Positions 1 through 6,128 of a stretch of 7,898 nucleotides of DNA are shown here, piece after piece. The position numbers were made by a program, and so were the translations under genes. How positions within the stretch are numbered: the first letter of the stretch is position 1; every line of letters begins with the position of its first letter. The stretch covers positions 1 to 7,898 of the forward strand of contig DLWR01000185.1 of the NCBI GenBank assembly GCA_003444795.1, written 5' to 3'. The notes under the pieces were generated by a model. It was not told where the DNA came from. It saw only the letters and a list, made by a program, of their open reading frames with translations, and did not search any database. This DNA comes from Cryomorphaceae bacterium. GTDB taxonomy: Bacteria > Bacteroidota > Bacteroidia > Flavobacteriales > Schleiferiaceae.

Positions 1-962
1 TGGCGTCGTGCCGCCGCCGTGTTTGGAAAGGGGGAATTGGGCCCGATAAATTGGCCGCGTACCAAACCTTGTATACCTGTTTGGATACGGTTGCACGCCT
101 TATGGCTCCCGTGGCTCCTTTCTATGCCGAGCAACTCTACCGTGACTTGCGCCCTGAGGCCCTGTCTGTGCACGTTTCTGCTTTCCCCGTTTCTGATCCC
201 GGGGCAATTGACAGCACATTGGAGCGCCGAATGGCTTTAGCCCAACGCCTCAGCTCCTTGGTCTTGAGTGTTCGCAAGAAGGAAAAAATTCGCGTGCGTC
301 AGCCGCTTTCGCGCATTTTAGTGCCCGTTCTGAACGCCACCCAACGCGAGGATGTACAAGCCGCAGAGGCCCTCGTGCTTGCAGAAGTCAATGCGAAGTC
401 GCTCGAAATGGTGGACGATTCTTCGGGCGTTTTTGTGAAGCGCGCCAAGGCCAACTTTAAAGTGCTCGGACCCAAAGCAGGCCCCCAAATGAAGGATGTC
501 GCCGCGGCCATCAGTCAGTTGAGCCCTGAGGCCATAGCTGAATTGGAGCAGACTGGAACCTATGCGTTGGCCCTGGGAGCAGGCGTATTTGATCTCAGCA
601 CCGAAGATGTAGACGTACAAACGGATGACATCCCCGGAATGGCCGTAGCCTCTGAGCGCGGCACAACGCTAGCCGTGGACCTAACTTTAAGCCCTGCCCT
701 CCTGCAAGAAGGCCTTGCTCGCGAAGCGGTTAACCGTATTCAAGGACTGCGGAAAGACAGCGGATTGGACATCACCGACCGCATTGTGGTATGGCTCAGT
801 GGCTCCGGGGAAGCCGTGTCTGCTGTGACCGCCCATGAGGCCTACGTACAGGCGGAAGTCTTAGCGGATCACGTCACGTATGCTGCACCGGAAACAGGCA
901 CTTTTGTGCTGGAAACGGACTTGGAGGGACATCCTGTGACTTTTGGCATTAGGAAGGCCTAA
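1..962 (+). CDS. ileS: Isoleucyl-tRNA synthetase, C-terminal part (5' end outside window)
   Basis: This is the end of the cytoplasmic enzyme that charges tRNA-Ile with isoleucine. The reading frame is open from base 3, so the gene enters from the left; the first possible start inside the window (TTG at 51) is internal. About 319 residues are visible. The first ~45 (RRRVWKGGIGPDKLAAYQTL, then LMAPVAPFYAEQLYRDL) match the anticodon-binding domain of class Ia synthetases. A segment with VRKKEKIRVRQPLSRILVPV follows, then a C-terminal region with LLQEGLAREAVNRIQGLRKD. That last motif is typical of the long, eukaryote-like type-2 IleS found in Bacteroidota. The C-terminal zinc-binding cysteines of E. 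coli-type IleS are absent. The HIGH and KMSKS catalytic motifs lie upstream of the window and cannot be checked. It stops at TAA 960-962, with no clear terminator before the next gene. Confidence 0.96.
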   Translation, partial: ASCRRRVWKGGIGPDKLAAYQTLYTCLDTVARLMAPVAPFYAEQLYRDLRPEALSVHVSAFPVSDPGAIDSTLERRMALAQRLSSLVLSVRKKEKIRVRQPLSRILVPVLNATQREDVQAAEALVLAEVNAKSLEMVDDSSGVFVKRAKANFKVLGPKAGPQMKDVAAAISQLSPEAIAELEQTGTYALALGAGVFDLSTEDVDVQTDDIPGMAVASERGTTLAVDLTLSPALLQEGLAREAVNRIQGLRKDSGLDITDRIVVWLSGSGEAVSAVTAHEAYVQAEVLADHVTYAAPETGTFVLETDLEGHPVTFGIRKA

Positions 963-983
963 GAAGTAACGAACAATTACCGG

Positions 984-1011
984 TTGTAAAACATTCGATT
1001 GCGTATATTCG
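984..1011 (+). promoter_or_regulatory. Candidate Bacteroidota-type promoter (TTG-N17-TATATTCG)
   Basis: In the gap between ileS and the DksA-like gene there is TTG at 984-986, then 17 bases, then TATATTCG at 1004-1011. The known Flavobacterium/Bacteroides housekeeping promoter has TTTG or TTG near -33 and TAnnTTTG near -7, so the downstream box fits with one mismatch and the spacing is in range. Transcription would begin at about 1016-1019, giving a leader of only about 12-15 bases before the ATG at 1031. The call rests on pattern match alone; the motif is short, but this is the largest non-coding gap in the window and the first point at which a new unit could start. Confidence 0.5.
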
Positions 1012-1030
1012 GCTCCTTATCCTTGGAATC

Positions 1031-1411
1031 ATGGAAAATACCAACGACCGATACAGCGACGCAGAATTGGCAGAATTCCGCGTATTGATCCTAAGCAAAA
1101 TTGAAAAAGCAGAGGAGGATCTGCGCATCTTGCGTGAGCAATTCACGAATAATATGGACAATGGCACGGAGGACACTTCCCCCATCTTTAAGAGTTTTGA
1201 AGAGGGTTCGGAAACCATGAGCAAAGAGGCCAATGCCCAACTAGCTGCCCGCCAAGAGAAGTTTTTACGTGACTTGCGTGCCGCCATCATTCGCATTGAA
1301 AACAAGACGTACGGAATGTGCAAGGTGACAGGTAAACGCATTGAAAAAGAACGTCTTAAGTTGGTGCCCCACGCAACTATGAGCATGGAGGCCAAGACCA
1401 AGCAACGGTGA
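1031..1411 (+). CDS. TraR/DksA-family regulator with degenerate zinc finger
   Basis: A 126-residue cytoplasmic protein resembling DksA, the family that enters the RNA polymerase secondary channel and modulates transcription, often together with ppGpp. Residues ~10-45 and ~65-92 are charged and helix-rich, as expected for the coiled-coil arms; the C-terminal ~95-120 (YGMCKVTGKRIEKERLKLVP, then HAT) corresponds to the zinc-finger globule. The usual CxxC...CxxC set is reduced to a single cysteine (C97); Thr100, His114 and Thr116 stand where the other ligands would be expected. This form is common in Bacteroidota homologues, so it is probably functional rather than decayed. The protein ends in a basic tail. 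Start ATG 1031 follows the candidate promoter closely; no strong ribosome-binding site is visible. The stop TGA overlaps the GTG start of lspA, which suggests translational coupling. The exact role (DksA-like or other) is not determined by the sequence. Confidence 0.88.
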   Translation: MENTNDRYSDAELAEFRVLILSKIEKAEEDLRILREQFTNNMDNGTEDTSPIFKSFEEGSETMSKEANAQLAARQEKFLRDLRAAIIRIENKTYGMCKVTGKRIEKERLKLVPHATMSMEAKTKQR

Positions 1412-2049
1412 GTACATCTCTGAAAAAACCCCTGCTTTTCGCAGCTCTTTTAGTTTTTCTCGATCAAGTTTTCAAAATCTGGATCAAAACCACCTTCACC
1501 CTGGGCGAGAGTGTGGATATTACCTCTTGGTTTCAGATCCATTTTACAGAAAATCCCGGCATGGCCTTTGGCATGGAATGGGGCGGTGAGGGGGGCAAAT
1601 ATGCGCTTAGCAGTTTTCGCATTTTAGCCATTGGCGGCATCCTTTGGTACATGAACCACCTTGCTAAGGGTGGCGCCACTCTCTTTGTTTTGACCGCATT
1701 CGGCGTGGTTCTCGCAGGCGCACTGGGCAACGTGGTGGACAGCCTGTTTTATGGATTGCTTTTTGATCGGGGCCTTACCTATTCTGCGGAATACAGTGAT
1801 TGGCTGATATATAGCGGAGTTGCTCAATGGGGTACCGGGTATGCTCCGCCTCTACTCGGCAATGTCGTGGACATGCTCTACTTTCCCCTTTGGGAAGGCA
1901 TACTGCCCGAATGGGTGCCCTTCTGGGGGGGAGATTATTTCATCTTTTTCCGGCCCATCTTTAACTTGGCCGATGCCTGCGTCACTGTAGGCGTAGTCCT
2001 ATTGTATTGGAGTTCCCGAGATCCAAGCAACTGGGGCCAAAACCGATAA
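1408..2049 (+). CDS. lspA: Lipoprotein signal peptidase (signal peptidase II)
   Basis: An inner-membrane aspartic peptidase that removes the signal peptide of prolipoproteins after the lipobox cysteine has been lipidated. The 213 residues contain the family signatures in order: FLDQVFKIWIK (17-27) in the first membrane segment, FTENPGMAFG (46-55), GALGNVVD (104-111), GNVVD with Asp155, and FNLAD with Asp189. By comparison with the Pseudomonas enzyme the catalytic pair should be D155 and D189. Hydrophobic segments lie at about 8-25, 66-85, 91-110 and 178-201. Between D111 and D155 there is a segment of about 40 residues rich in Tyr and Trp, much longer than in proteobacterial LspA but usual in Bacteroidota. 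The Arg that normally follows the GNxxD Asp is Ser112 here. The start is GTG 1408, overlapping the preceding TGA in a GTGA junction; nothing better lies downstream without losing the first membrane helix. A likely client lipoprotein is encoded at 7378. Confidence 0.95.
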   Translation: MSTSLKKPLLFAALLVFLDQVFKIWIKTTFTLGESVDITSWFQIHFTENPGMAFGMEWGGEGGKYALSSFRILAIGGILWYMNHLAKGGATLFVLTAFGVVLAGALGNVVDSLFYGLLFDRGLTYSAEYSDWLIYSGVAQWGTGYAPPLLGNVVDMLYFPLWEGILPEWVPFWGGDYFIFFRPIFNLADACVTVGVVLLYWSSRDPSNWGQNR

Positions 2050-2054
2050 ACCCT

Positions 2055-3485
2055 ATGCGCATGAAACGCAGCTTAATTTTTGTCTTTTTAATTGCTTTTT
2101 CAGGCCTATCCGCCCAAGTTTTTAAATGCAATAGCCTCAGCGGTGAAGCCCGTGAAAACTTGAAGCGCGACATGGAGTTTTTGGCTTCGGACGACCTGGA
2201 GGGCCGATTGCCCGGAACCGAGGGCGCCAATGAAGCCATCGCCTATCTCATTCGCAATTTCCAAGATGCCGGCCTTCGCCCCTTTTTCCCGGGCGGATTC
2301 ACCCAACAATTTGCCGCCCCGCGTCCTGCCCATTTGCCCAAGCATGGGAACTGGATCCGCGTAAAGAGCGACACCCTTTACGTCAATGACGGCAAGGCGC
2401 CCGCGCCTGCTTTTGTCCTATTGCCGTACAGCAAGACGGGCGCCTTTGAAGGCAGTTCCGTGTATGTAAACGCGGGCATTGAAGGCGTTCACTTTTCGGG
2501 CCAAGATTTGATGGGCCAAATTGTGACCATGGACTGGGAGTTAACCGCCAAGGACAAAAAGAAGTACGCGGGCTACTATACGGGTCTTTCCACCCGCATG
2601 GAGAACGCCCAGAAAGCCGGAGCTAAGGCCATCATTTTGCTCGACCGGAAAAACAAAAAAGGCATCACCCAAATGATGATTCGCCGTCAGCGCGATTTGG
2701 GCATCCCCGTGGCCTTGGTCAGCGGCAAAAAATGGGTGCGAAAACTTCGACGCGCCCAAAAAGACCTAGGATTCTCCATGGCCATCCAAGAGCGCGGAGC
2801 CGAGGCTTACAACGTGGCGGGGTTCCTCGACAACGGTATGCCTACCACCATGGTAATTGGCGCCCATTACGACCACGTTGGACTTGGCAAATGGGGGTCT
2901 GACGATCCCAATGCAGAGGGTCAAGTACACAATGGGGCCGATGACAATGCCAGCGGCACTGCGGTCTTATTGGAATTGGTGCGCCAGATCAAGCAGCACC
3001 CTGAAGTCCAGGGCCGCAACGTCCTGTTTGTTGCCTTCTCGGCCGAAGAGGATGGACTCTTGGGATCCAAATACTTCGTGGAAAACTGCCCGGTGCCTGT
3101 GCACGATTTTGCCTACATGCTGAACATTGACATGGTCGGCCGTTTGAACCGTGCAGACAGCTTGATGATTTACGCCACGGAAAGCGCCACGGAGTGGAAT
3201 AGCATTTTGCGCGGTATGCCTTGTGACCAATTTGGCATTGAAGAAATTCCTGCGCTCTTTCCACGAAGCGATCACGCCTCTTTTGTGCGCGCGGGTATTC
3301 CAGCCATTATGCTTCACACGGGGTTACACGAGGACTACCATGGCCCAACCGATGATTTGGATAAAATCGACATGGACGGCTTGGTGAAAGTGACCGAAGC
3401 AGCTTTAGAAATTATTCGCCGCGCCGAAGCGTATCCACGCATGACCTTTGTCGACATCGCCGCCAAAAACGCGCGCGTCCAATAA
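2055..3485 (+). CDS. Exported M28-family zinc aminopeptidase/carboxypeptidase with PA-like insert
   Basis: A secreted zinc metallopeptidase of about 477 residues. Residues 1-20 (MRMKRSLIFVFLIAFSGLSA) form a signal peptide with probable cleavage before QVFK. Residues ~130-265 resemble a protease-associated (PA) insert (AGAKAIILLDRK and flanks). The M28 catalytic domain follows with its full metal-binding set: H271 in GAHYDHVG, D296/D297 in GADDNASG, the E331-E332 pair in FSAEEDG, D359 in NIDMVGR, and H429 in YHGPTDD. H407 in SDHASF is also conserved. It therefore looks catalytically intact; substrate specificity cannot be read from sequence. No type IX secretion C-terminal domain is seen, so periplasm or outer membrane is likeliest. 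The start is uncertain between ATG 2055 and ATG 2061; an upstream in-frame TTG at 2007 lies inside lspA and would bury the signal peptide, so it is rejected. It lies 5 bases after lspA and 6 before gpsA, in the same probable operon. Confidence 0.93.
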   Translation: MRMKRSLIFVFLIAFSGLSAQVFKCNSLSGEARENLKRDMEFLASDDLEGRLPGTEGANEAIAYLIRNFQDAGLRPFFPGGFTQQFAAPRPAHLPKHGNWIRVKSDTLYVNDGKAPAPAFVLLPYSKTGAFEGSSVYVNAGIEGVHFSGQDLMGQIVTMDWELTAKDKKKYAGYYTGLSTRMENAQKAGAKAIILLDRKNKKGITQMMIRRQRDLGIPVALVSGKKWVRKLRRAQKDLGFSMAIQERGAEAYNVAGFLDNGMPTTMVIGAHYDHVGLGKWGSDDPNAEGQVHNGADDNASGTAVLLELVRQIKQHPEVQGRNVLFVAFSAEEDGLLGSKYFVENCPVPVHDFAYMLNIDMVGRLNRADSLMIYATESATEWNSILRGMPCDQFGIEEIPALFPRSDHASFVRAGIPAIMLHTGLHEDYHGPTDDLDKIDMDGLVKVTEAALEIIRRAEAYPRMTFVDIAAKNARVQ

Positions 3486-3491
3486 ACCGTC

Positions 3492-4487
3492 ATGGGGAAA
3501 AATCCGTCAATCGCTGTAATTGGTAGTGGCTCTTGGGCTACGGCTTTGGTGAAAATTCTTTCGCAGAACAACGACCGCGTCGGGTGGTGGGTGCGCCATG
3601 ATGAGGACATCATGCACATCCAAATTCACCACCACAACCCCAAGTACCTCTCCGAGGTGGAGTTGGATGTTGAGAAGCTCGACATGGACAGCGATATTGT
3701 TTCTGTTGCGGAAGATTCCGACATCTTAGTGCTAGCGGTCCCTTCTGCTTTTTTAGCTGAAGCGATTGAGCCTCTGCGGGAGATTTTGCCTACCAAAATG
3801 GTCTTTTCCGCCGTAAAGGGCATCGTACCACAAACCCACCAAATCGTGGGGGAATTTCTGCACGACAGCTTTGGACTAGACTACAGCCAGTTTGGGGCCA
3901 TTTTGGGACCTTGTCATGCGGAGGAAGTGGCCCTGGAGCGCCTCTCTTACCTGACCATCGCTTCTCAAAGCGACGAATTGGCTAAAGTCCTTTCCAAGAA
4001 GCTCAGTGGCCCGGCCATTCAAACCAATTGTACAGATGACATCTACGGCACGGAGTACTCCTCTGTGTTAAAGAACATCTATGCGATTGCAGCGGGCATC
4101 TGTCACGGTTTGGGCTATGGGGACAATTTCCAGGCGGTCCTCGTGAGCAATGCCTTGGTGGAAATGAAGCGCTTTATCAAGGCCGTTCAGCCCATGAAAC
4201 GGGACATTTCCAAAACAGCTTATTCCGGCGACCTATTTGTGACGATGTATTCGCCTTTTTCGCGCAACCGAACGCTAGGGAACCTCATCGGAAAAGGCTA
4301 CACGGTTCGGAGCGCTATGTTGGAAATGAGCATGGTCGCCGAGGGGTACTATGCATCCAAGCTGATTCTACACGTGAAAAAATCCCGCGAAGTGCGTATG
4401 CCCATTGCCTCGGCCGTCTATAAAATCTTGTATGAAGGCAAAGCCCCGAAAAAAGTCATCCGCGAGTTGGCGGAAAAACTGAAATAG
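3492..4487 (+). CDS. gpsA: NAD(P)-dependent glycerol-3-phosphate dehydrogenase
   Basis: A cytoplasmic enzyme reducing dihydroxyacetone phosphate to sn-glycerol 3-phosphate, the backbone for phospholipid synthesis. The 331 residues match the family length. The N-terminal Rossmann fold begins at once ([14 protein letters not shown], 7-20). SAVKG (106-110), [19 protein letters not shown] (139-157), [10 protein letters not shown] (193-202, with catalytic-type Lys194) and [17 protein letters not shown] (244-260, with Asp247 and Arg258) are the substrate and catalytic segments. The GPCHAEEV wording, rather than GPSFA, is characteristic of Bacteroidota sequences as I recall them. Start ATG 3492 is 6 bases after the preceding stop and has no Shine-Dalgarno motif. 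The last 16 codons overlap the left arm and loop of a perfect inverted repeat that continues past the stop codon, suggesting that the unit ends here. Confidence 0.96.
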   Translation: MGKNPSIAVIGSGSWATALVKILSQNNDRVGWWVRHDEDIMHIQIHHHNPKYLSEVELDVEKLDMDSDIVSVAEDSDILVLAVPSAFLAEAIEPLREILPTKMVFSAVKGIVPQTHQIVGEFLHDSFGLDYSQFGAILGPCHAEEVALERLSYLTIASQSDELAKVLSKKLSGPAIQTNCTDDIYGTEYSSVLKNIYAIAAGICHGLGYGDNFQAVLVSNALVEMKRFIKAVQPMKRDISKTAYSGDLFVTMYSPFSRNRTLGNLIGKGYTVRSAMLEMSMVAEGYYASKLILHVKKSREVRMPIASAVYKILYEGKAPKKVIRELAEKLK

Positions 4488-4502
4488 CGGTTCGGGGCTT
4501 TG
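4439..4502 (+). terminator. Perfect 12-bp inverted repeat across the gpsA stop; possible terminator
   Basis: CAAAGCCCCGAA at 4439-4450 is exactly complementary to TTCGGGGCTTTG at 4491-4502; a G-U pair could extend it by one. The 40-base loop holds the last gpsA codons and its TAG at 4485, and contains a smaller CCGC/GCGG hairpin (4460-4463 with 4470-4473). The right arm is followed by TACTTTTA, which is only moderately T-rich. The stem strength and its place between two units suggest a terminator or 3'-end stabilising structure. The long loop and weak T tract make classical intrinsic termination uncertain. Confidence 0.4.
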
Positions 4503-4510
4503 TACTTTTA
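4503..4510 (+). promoter_or_regulatory. Weak candidate -7 box upstream of tatA
   Basis: TACTTTTA matches the Bacteroidota -7 consensus TAnnTTTG at all but the last base and lies about 20 bases before the tatA start, directly after the inverted repeat. No TTG stands at the expected -33 distance, so this is a weak call. It is recorded because the junction looks like the boundary between two transcription units. Confidence 0.2.
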
Positions 4511-4530
4511 CCCCCACTAACGACATCATA

Positions 4531-4716
4531 ATGGTATCAAGCATTTTTCTGGGCATGGTTGGCCCTTGGCAGATTGTTCTGATCGTGGCTTTGGTCCTCT
4601 TGCTGTTTGGCGGTCGCAAAATTCCCGAGTTGATGAAAGGCTTGGGCGGAGGCGTCAAAGAGTTCAAGAAGGCCATGAAAGAAGACGAGGACGAGAAGCC
4701 TAAGGACAAGGAGTGA
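4531..4716 (+). CDS. tatA: Twin-arginine translocase subunit TatA/TatE family
   Basis: A 61-residue inner-membrane protein that forms the pore-like oligomer of the Tat system, which exports folded proteins carrying a twin-arginine signal. Residues ~10-27 ([18 protein letters not shown]) form the single N-terminal membrane segment, with the FGG hinge typical of the family. [20 protein letters not shown] (30-49) is the conserved amphipathic helix, and the rest is a highly charged Asp/Glu/Lys tail. The length is at the short end of the family. Start ATG 4531 is chosen because it gives a normal short N-terminal lead; the alternative ATG 4555 would also keep the membrane helix. No tatB or tatC is adjacent, and Bacteroidota often keep tatC elsewhere. 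The stop overlaps the GTG start of gatA. TatA and TatE cannot be separated by sequence alone. Confidence 0.93.
   Translation: MVSSIFLGMVGPWQIVLIVALVLLLFGGRKIPELMKGLGGGVKEFKKAMKEDEDEKPKDKE
4702..4706 (+). promoter_or_regulatory. Shine-Dalgarno-like AAGGA before the gatA GTG start
   Basis: AAGGA lies inside the tatA tail, 6 bases before the GTG at 4713. It supports that GTG as the gatA start and is the only well-placed Shine-Dalgarno-like motif in front of a gene in this window. The purine-rich Lys/Glu codons of the tatA tail could produce it by chance. Confidence 0.35.
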
Positions 4717-6128
4717 CCTATCCAAGTATTGCACATCTGCACTCGGCGTTACGCGCTGGGGAAACCACCTGTATCCAATTGGTAGAGGAGGCTTTGCAGC
4801 GCGCCGCAGAAAATTCAGACCTCAACATTTTTATTGAGCTCTTTCCGGAGAGCGCTCGCGCCAAAGCGCAAGAAGTGGATGCGAAACTCCAATCCGGTCA
4901 GGCTGGCCCACTTGCCGGGGTAGTTATGGCATTAAAGGACAATTTGTGCTACACCGGTCATGGCGTCAGCGCAAGCTCCAACATGCTTCGTGGTTTTGAG
5001 GCGCAATTCTCGGCCACGGTCGTTGAAAAATTGCTGGCCGCGGATGCCATTATTTTGGGCCGAACGGGCTGTGACGAATTCGCTATGGGTTCTTCCAATG
5101 AGACCTCGGCATACGGTCCCGTTAAAAATCCAGTCGAACCCGCATTAACCCCAGGGGGCTCCTCTGGAGGCTCCGCGGCAGCCGTGGCGGCGGACATTTG
5201 CCACGCTTCCCTGGGTTCAGATACCGGGGGGTCCATTCGTCAACCCGCCGCATTTACCGGCATTTATGGCGTCAAACCCACTTACGGGCGCGTTTCTCGC
5301 CATGGCGTCATTGCCTATGCCTCCTCATTTGACCAAGTTGGTCCTTTTGCCAAATGTTTGGATGATCTGGCCTTGATTACAGAGGTGATTTCGGGCGGCG
5401 ACGATTACGATACCACGTGTTCAGACCGAGAGGTTCCTCAAATGGCCCCCGCTCCCGCTGACCGGCCCATGTCTTTTGGCTATTACCGGGAGGTCATCGA
5501 GAATGAGGCCCTTGATCCCGCCATTCGTGCCCACTTTGATGAGGCCGTGGCAAAATTGCAAGCAGCCGGACATACGGTCAAAGCCTTGGATTTCCCCTAT
5601 TTGGATGCCTTGGTAGCTATTTATTACATTTTGACCACCGCGGAAGCTAGTTCCAACTTGGCGCGTTACGATGGCATCCTCATTGGGCATCGCAGTGAGC
5701 ATTTTGAAGACTTGGAGTCCCTCTACAAACTTTCGCGTTCGGAAGGCTTTGGCAAAGAGGTGCAACGACGTATTCTCCTTGGAACTTTTGTCCTCAGCGC
5801 TGGTTATTTCGACGCTTTCTACGGCAAAGCGCAGAAAGCCCGCCGCGTAGTACGAGATGCCACCCTCTCTGCCCTCAGCGAGGTAGATGCACTCATTGGT
5901 CCCACCACCCCCCACACCGCCTTCCCCCTTGGTCAGGAGTATACAGACCCGACCGTCTTGTACTTGGAGGACATCTTCACCGTGCAGGCACCCATTGCTG
6001 GCATTCCCGCTGTAAGTATTCCCGCTGGTCCGCATCCAAATGGCCTACCTTTTGGTATGCAAATCATGACCGGTCCCTTTGATGAGCCCAAACTCTTCCA
6101 AGCGGCCCGCGTTCTAGACCAGCTATGA
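4713..6128 (+). CDS. gatA: Glutamyl-tRNA(Gln) amidotransferase subunit A
   Basis: The glutaminase subunit of GatCAB, which releases ammonia from glutamine so that GatB can convert misacylated Glu-tRNA(Gln), and often Asp-tRNA(Asn), to the correct form. The 471-residue protein carries the amidase-signature triad: Lys75 in VMALKDN, the serine pair 150-151 in [11 protein letters not shown], and the nucleophile Ser174 in [31 protein letters not shown] and FGMQIM towards the end identify GatA rather than a general amidase. The C-terminus stops at ARVLDQL, roughly ten residues short of many homologues, without loss of motifs. GTG 4713 is the start: it overlaps the tatA stop in a GTGA junction and has AAGGA 6 bases upstream; the first two dozen residues align with the family N-terminus. 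gatB and gatC are not in the window. The final TGA overlaps the ATG of the transglycosylase gene. Confidence 0.96.
   Translation: MTYPSIAHLHSALRAGETTCIQLVEEALQRAAENSDLNIFIELFPESARAKAQEVDAKLQSGQAGPLAGVVMALKDNLCYTGHGVSASSNMLRGFEAQFSATVVEKLLAADAIILGRTGCDEFAMGSSNETSAYGPVKNPVEPALTPGGSSGGSAAAVAADICHASLGSDTGGSIRQPAAFTGIYGVKPTYGRVSRHGVIAYASSFDQVGPFAKCLDDLALITEVISGGDDYDTTCSDREVPQMAPAPADRPMSFGYYREVIENEALDPAIRAHFDEAVAKLQAAGHTVKALDFPYLDALVAIYYILTTAEASSNLARYDGILIGHRSEHFEDLESLYKLSRSEGFGKEVQRRILLGTFVLSAGYFDAFYGKAQKARRVVRDATLSALSEVDALIGPTTPHTAFPLGQEYTDPTVLYLEDIFTVQAPIAGIPAVSIPAGPHPNGLPFGMQIMTGPFDEPKLFQAARVLDQL

Noticed and set aside
19..240. A 73-codon plus-strand frame at the left edge.
   Set aside because: It is out of frame with ileS, whose anticodon-binding motifs occupy the same bases.
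949..1401. A 150-codon minus-strand frame opposite the DksA-like gene.
   Set aside because: The plus-strand frame has a recognised family and a promoter candidate; the antisense product is basic, low in recognisable structure and ends near the ileS stop.
2007..2054. An in-frame TTG start that would lengthen the M28 peptidase by 16 residues.
   Set aside because: It lies within the lspA coding region and would place a Pro/Lys-rich extension before a normal signal peptide; ATG 2055 or 2061 fits far better.
5421..6035. A 204-codon minus-strand frame inside gatA.
   Set aside because: It lies wholly opposite conserved GatA sequence, and the encoded protein has no known motif, signal peptide or plausible operon partner.
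4713..6128. Possible premature truncation of GatA at its C-terminus.
   Set aside because: The missing length is only about ten variable residues, all catalytic motifs are present, and the stop forms a tidy overlap with the next gene.
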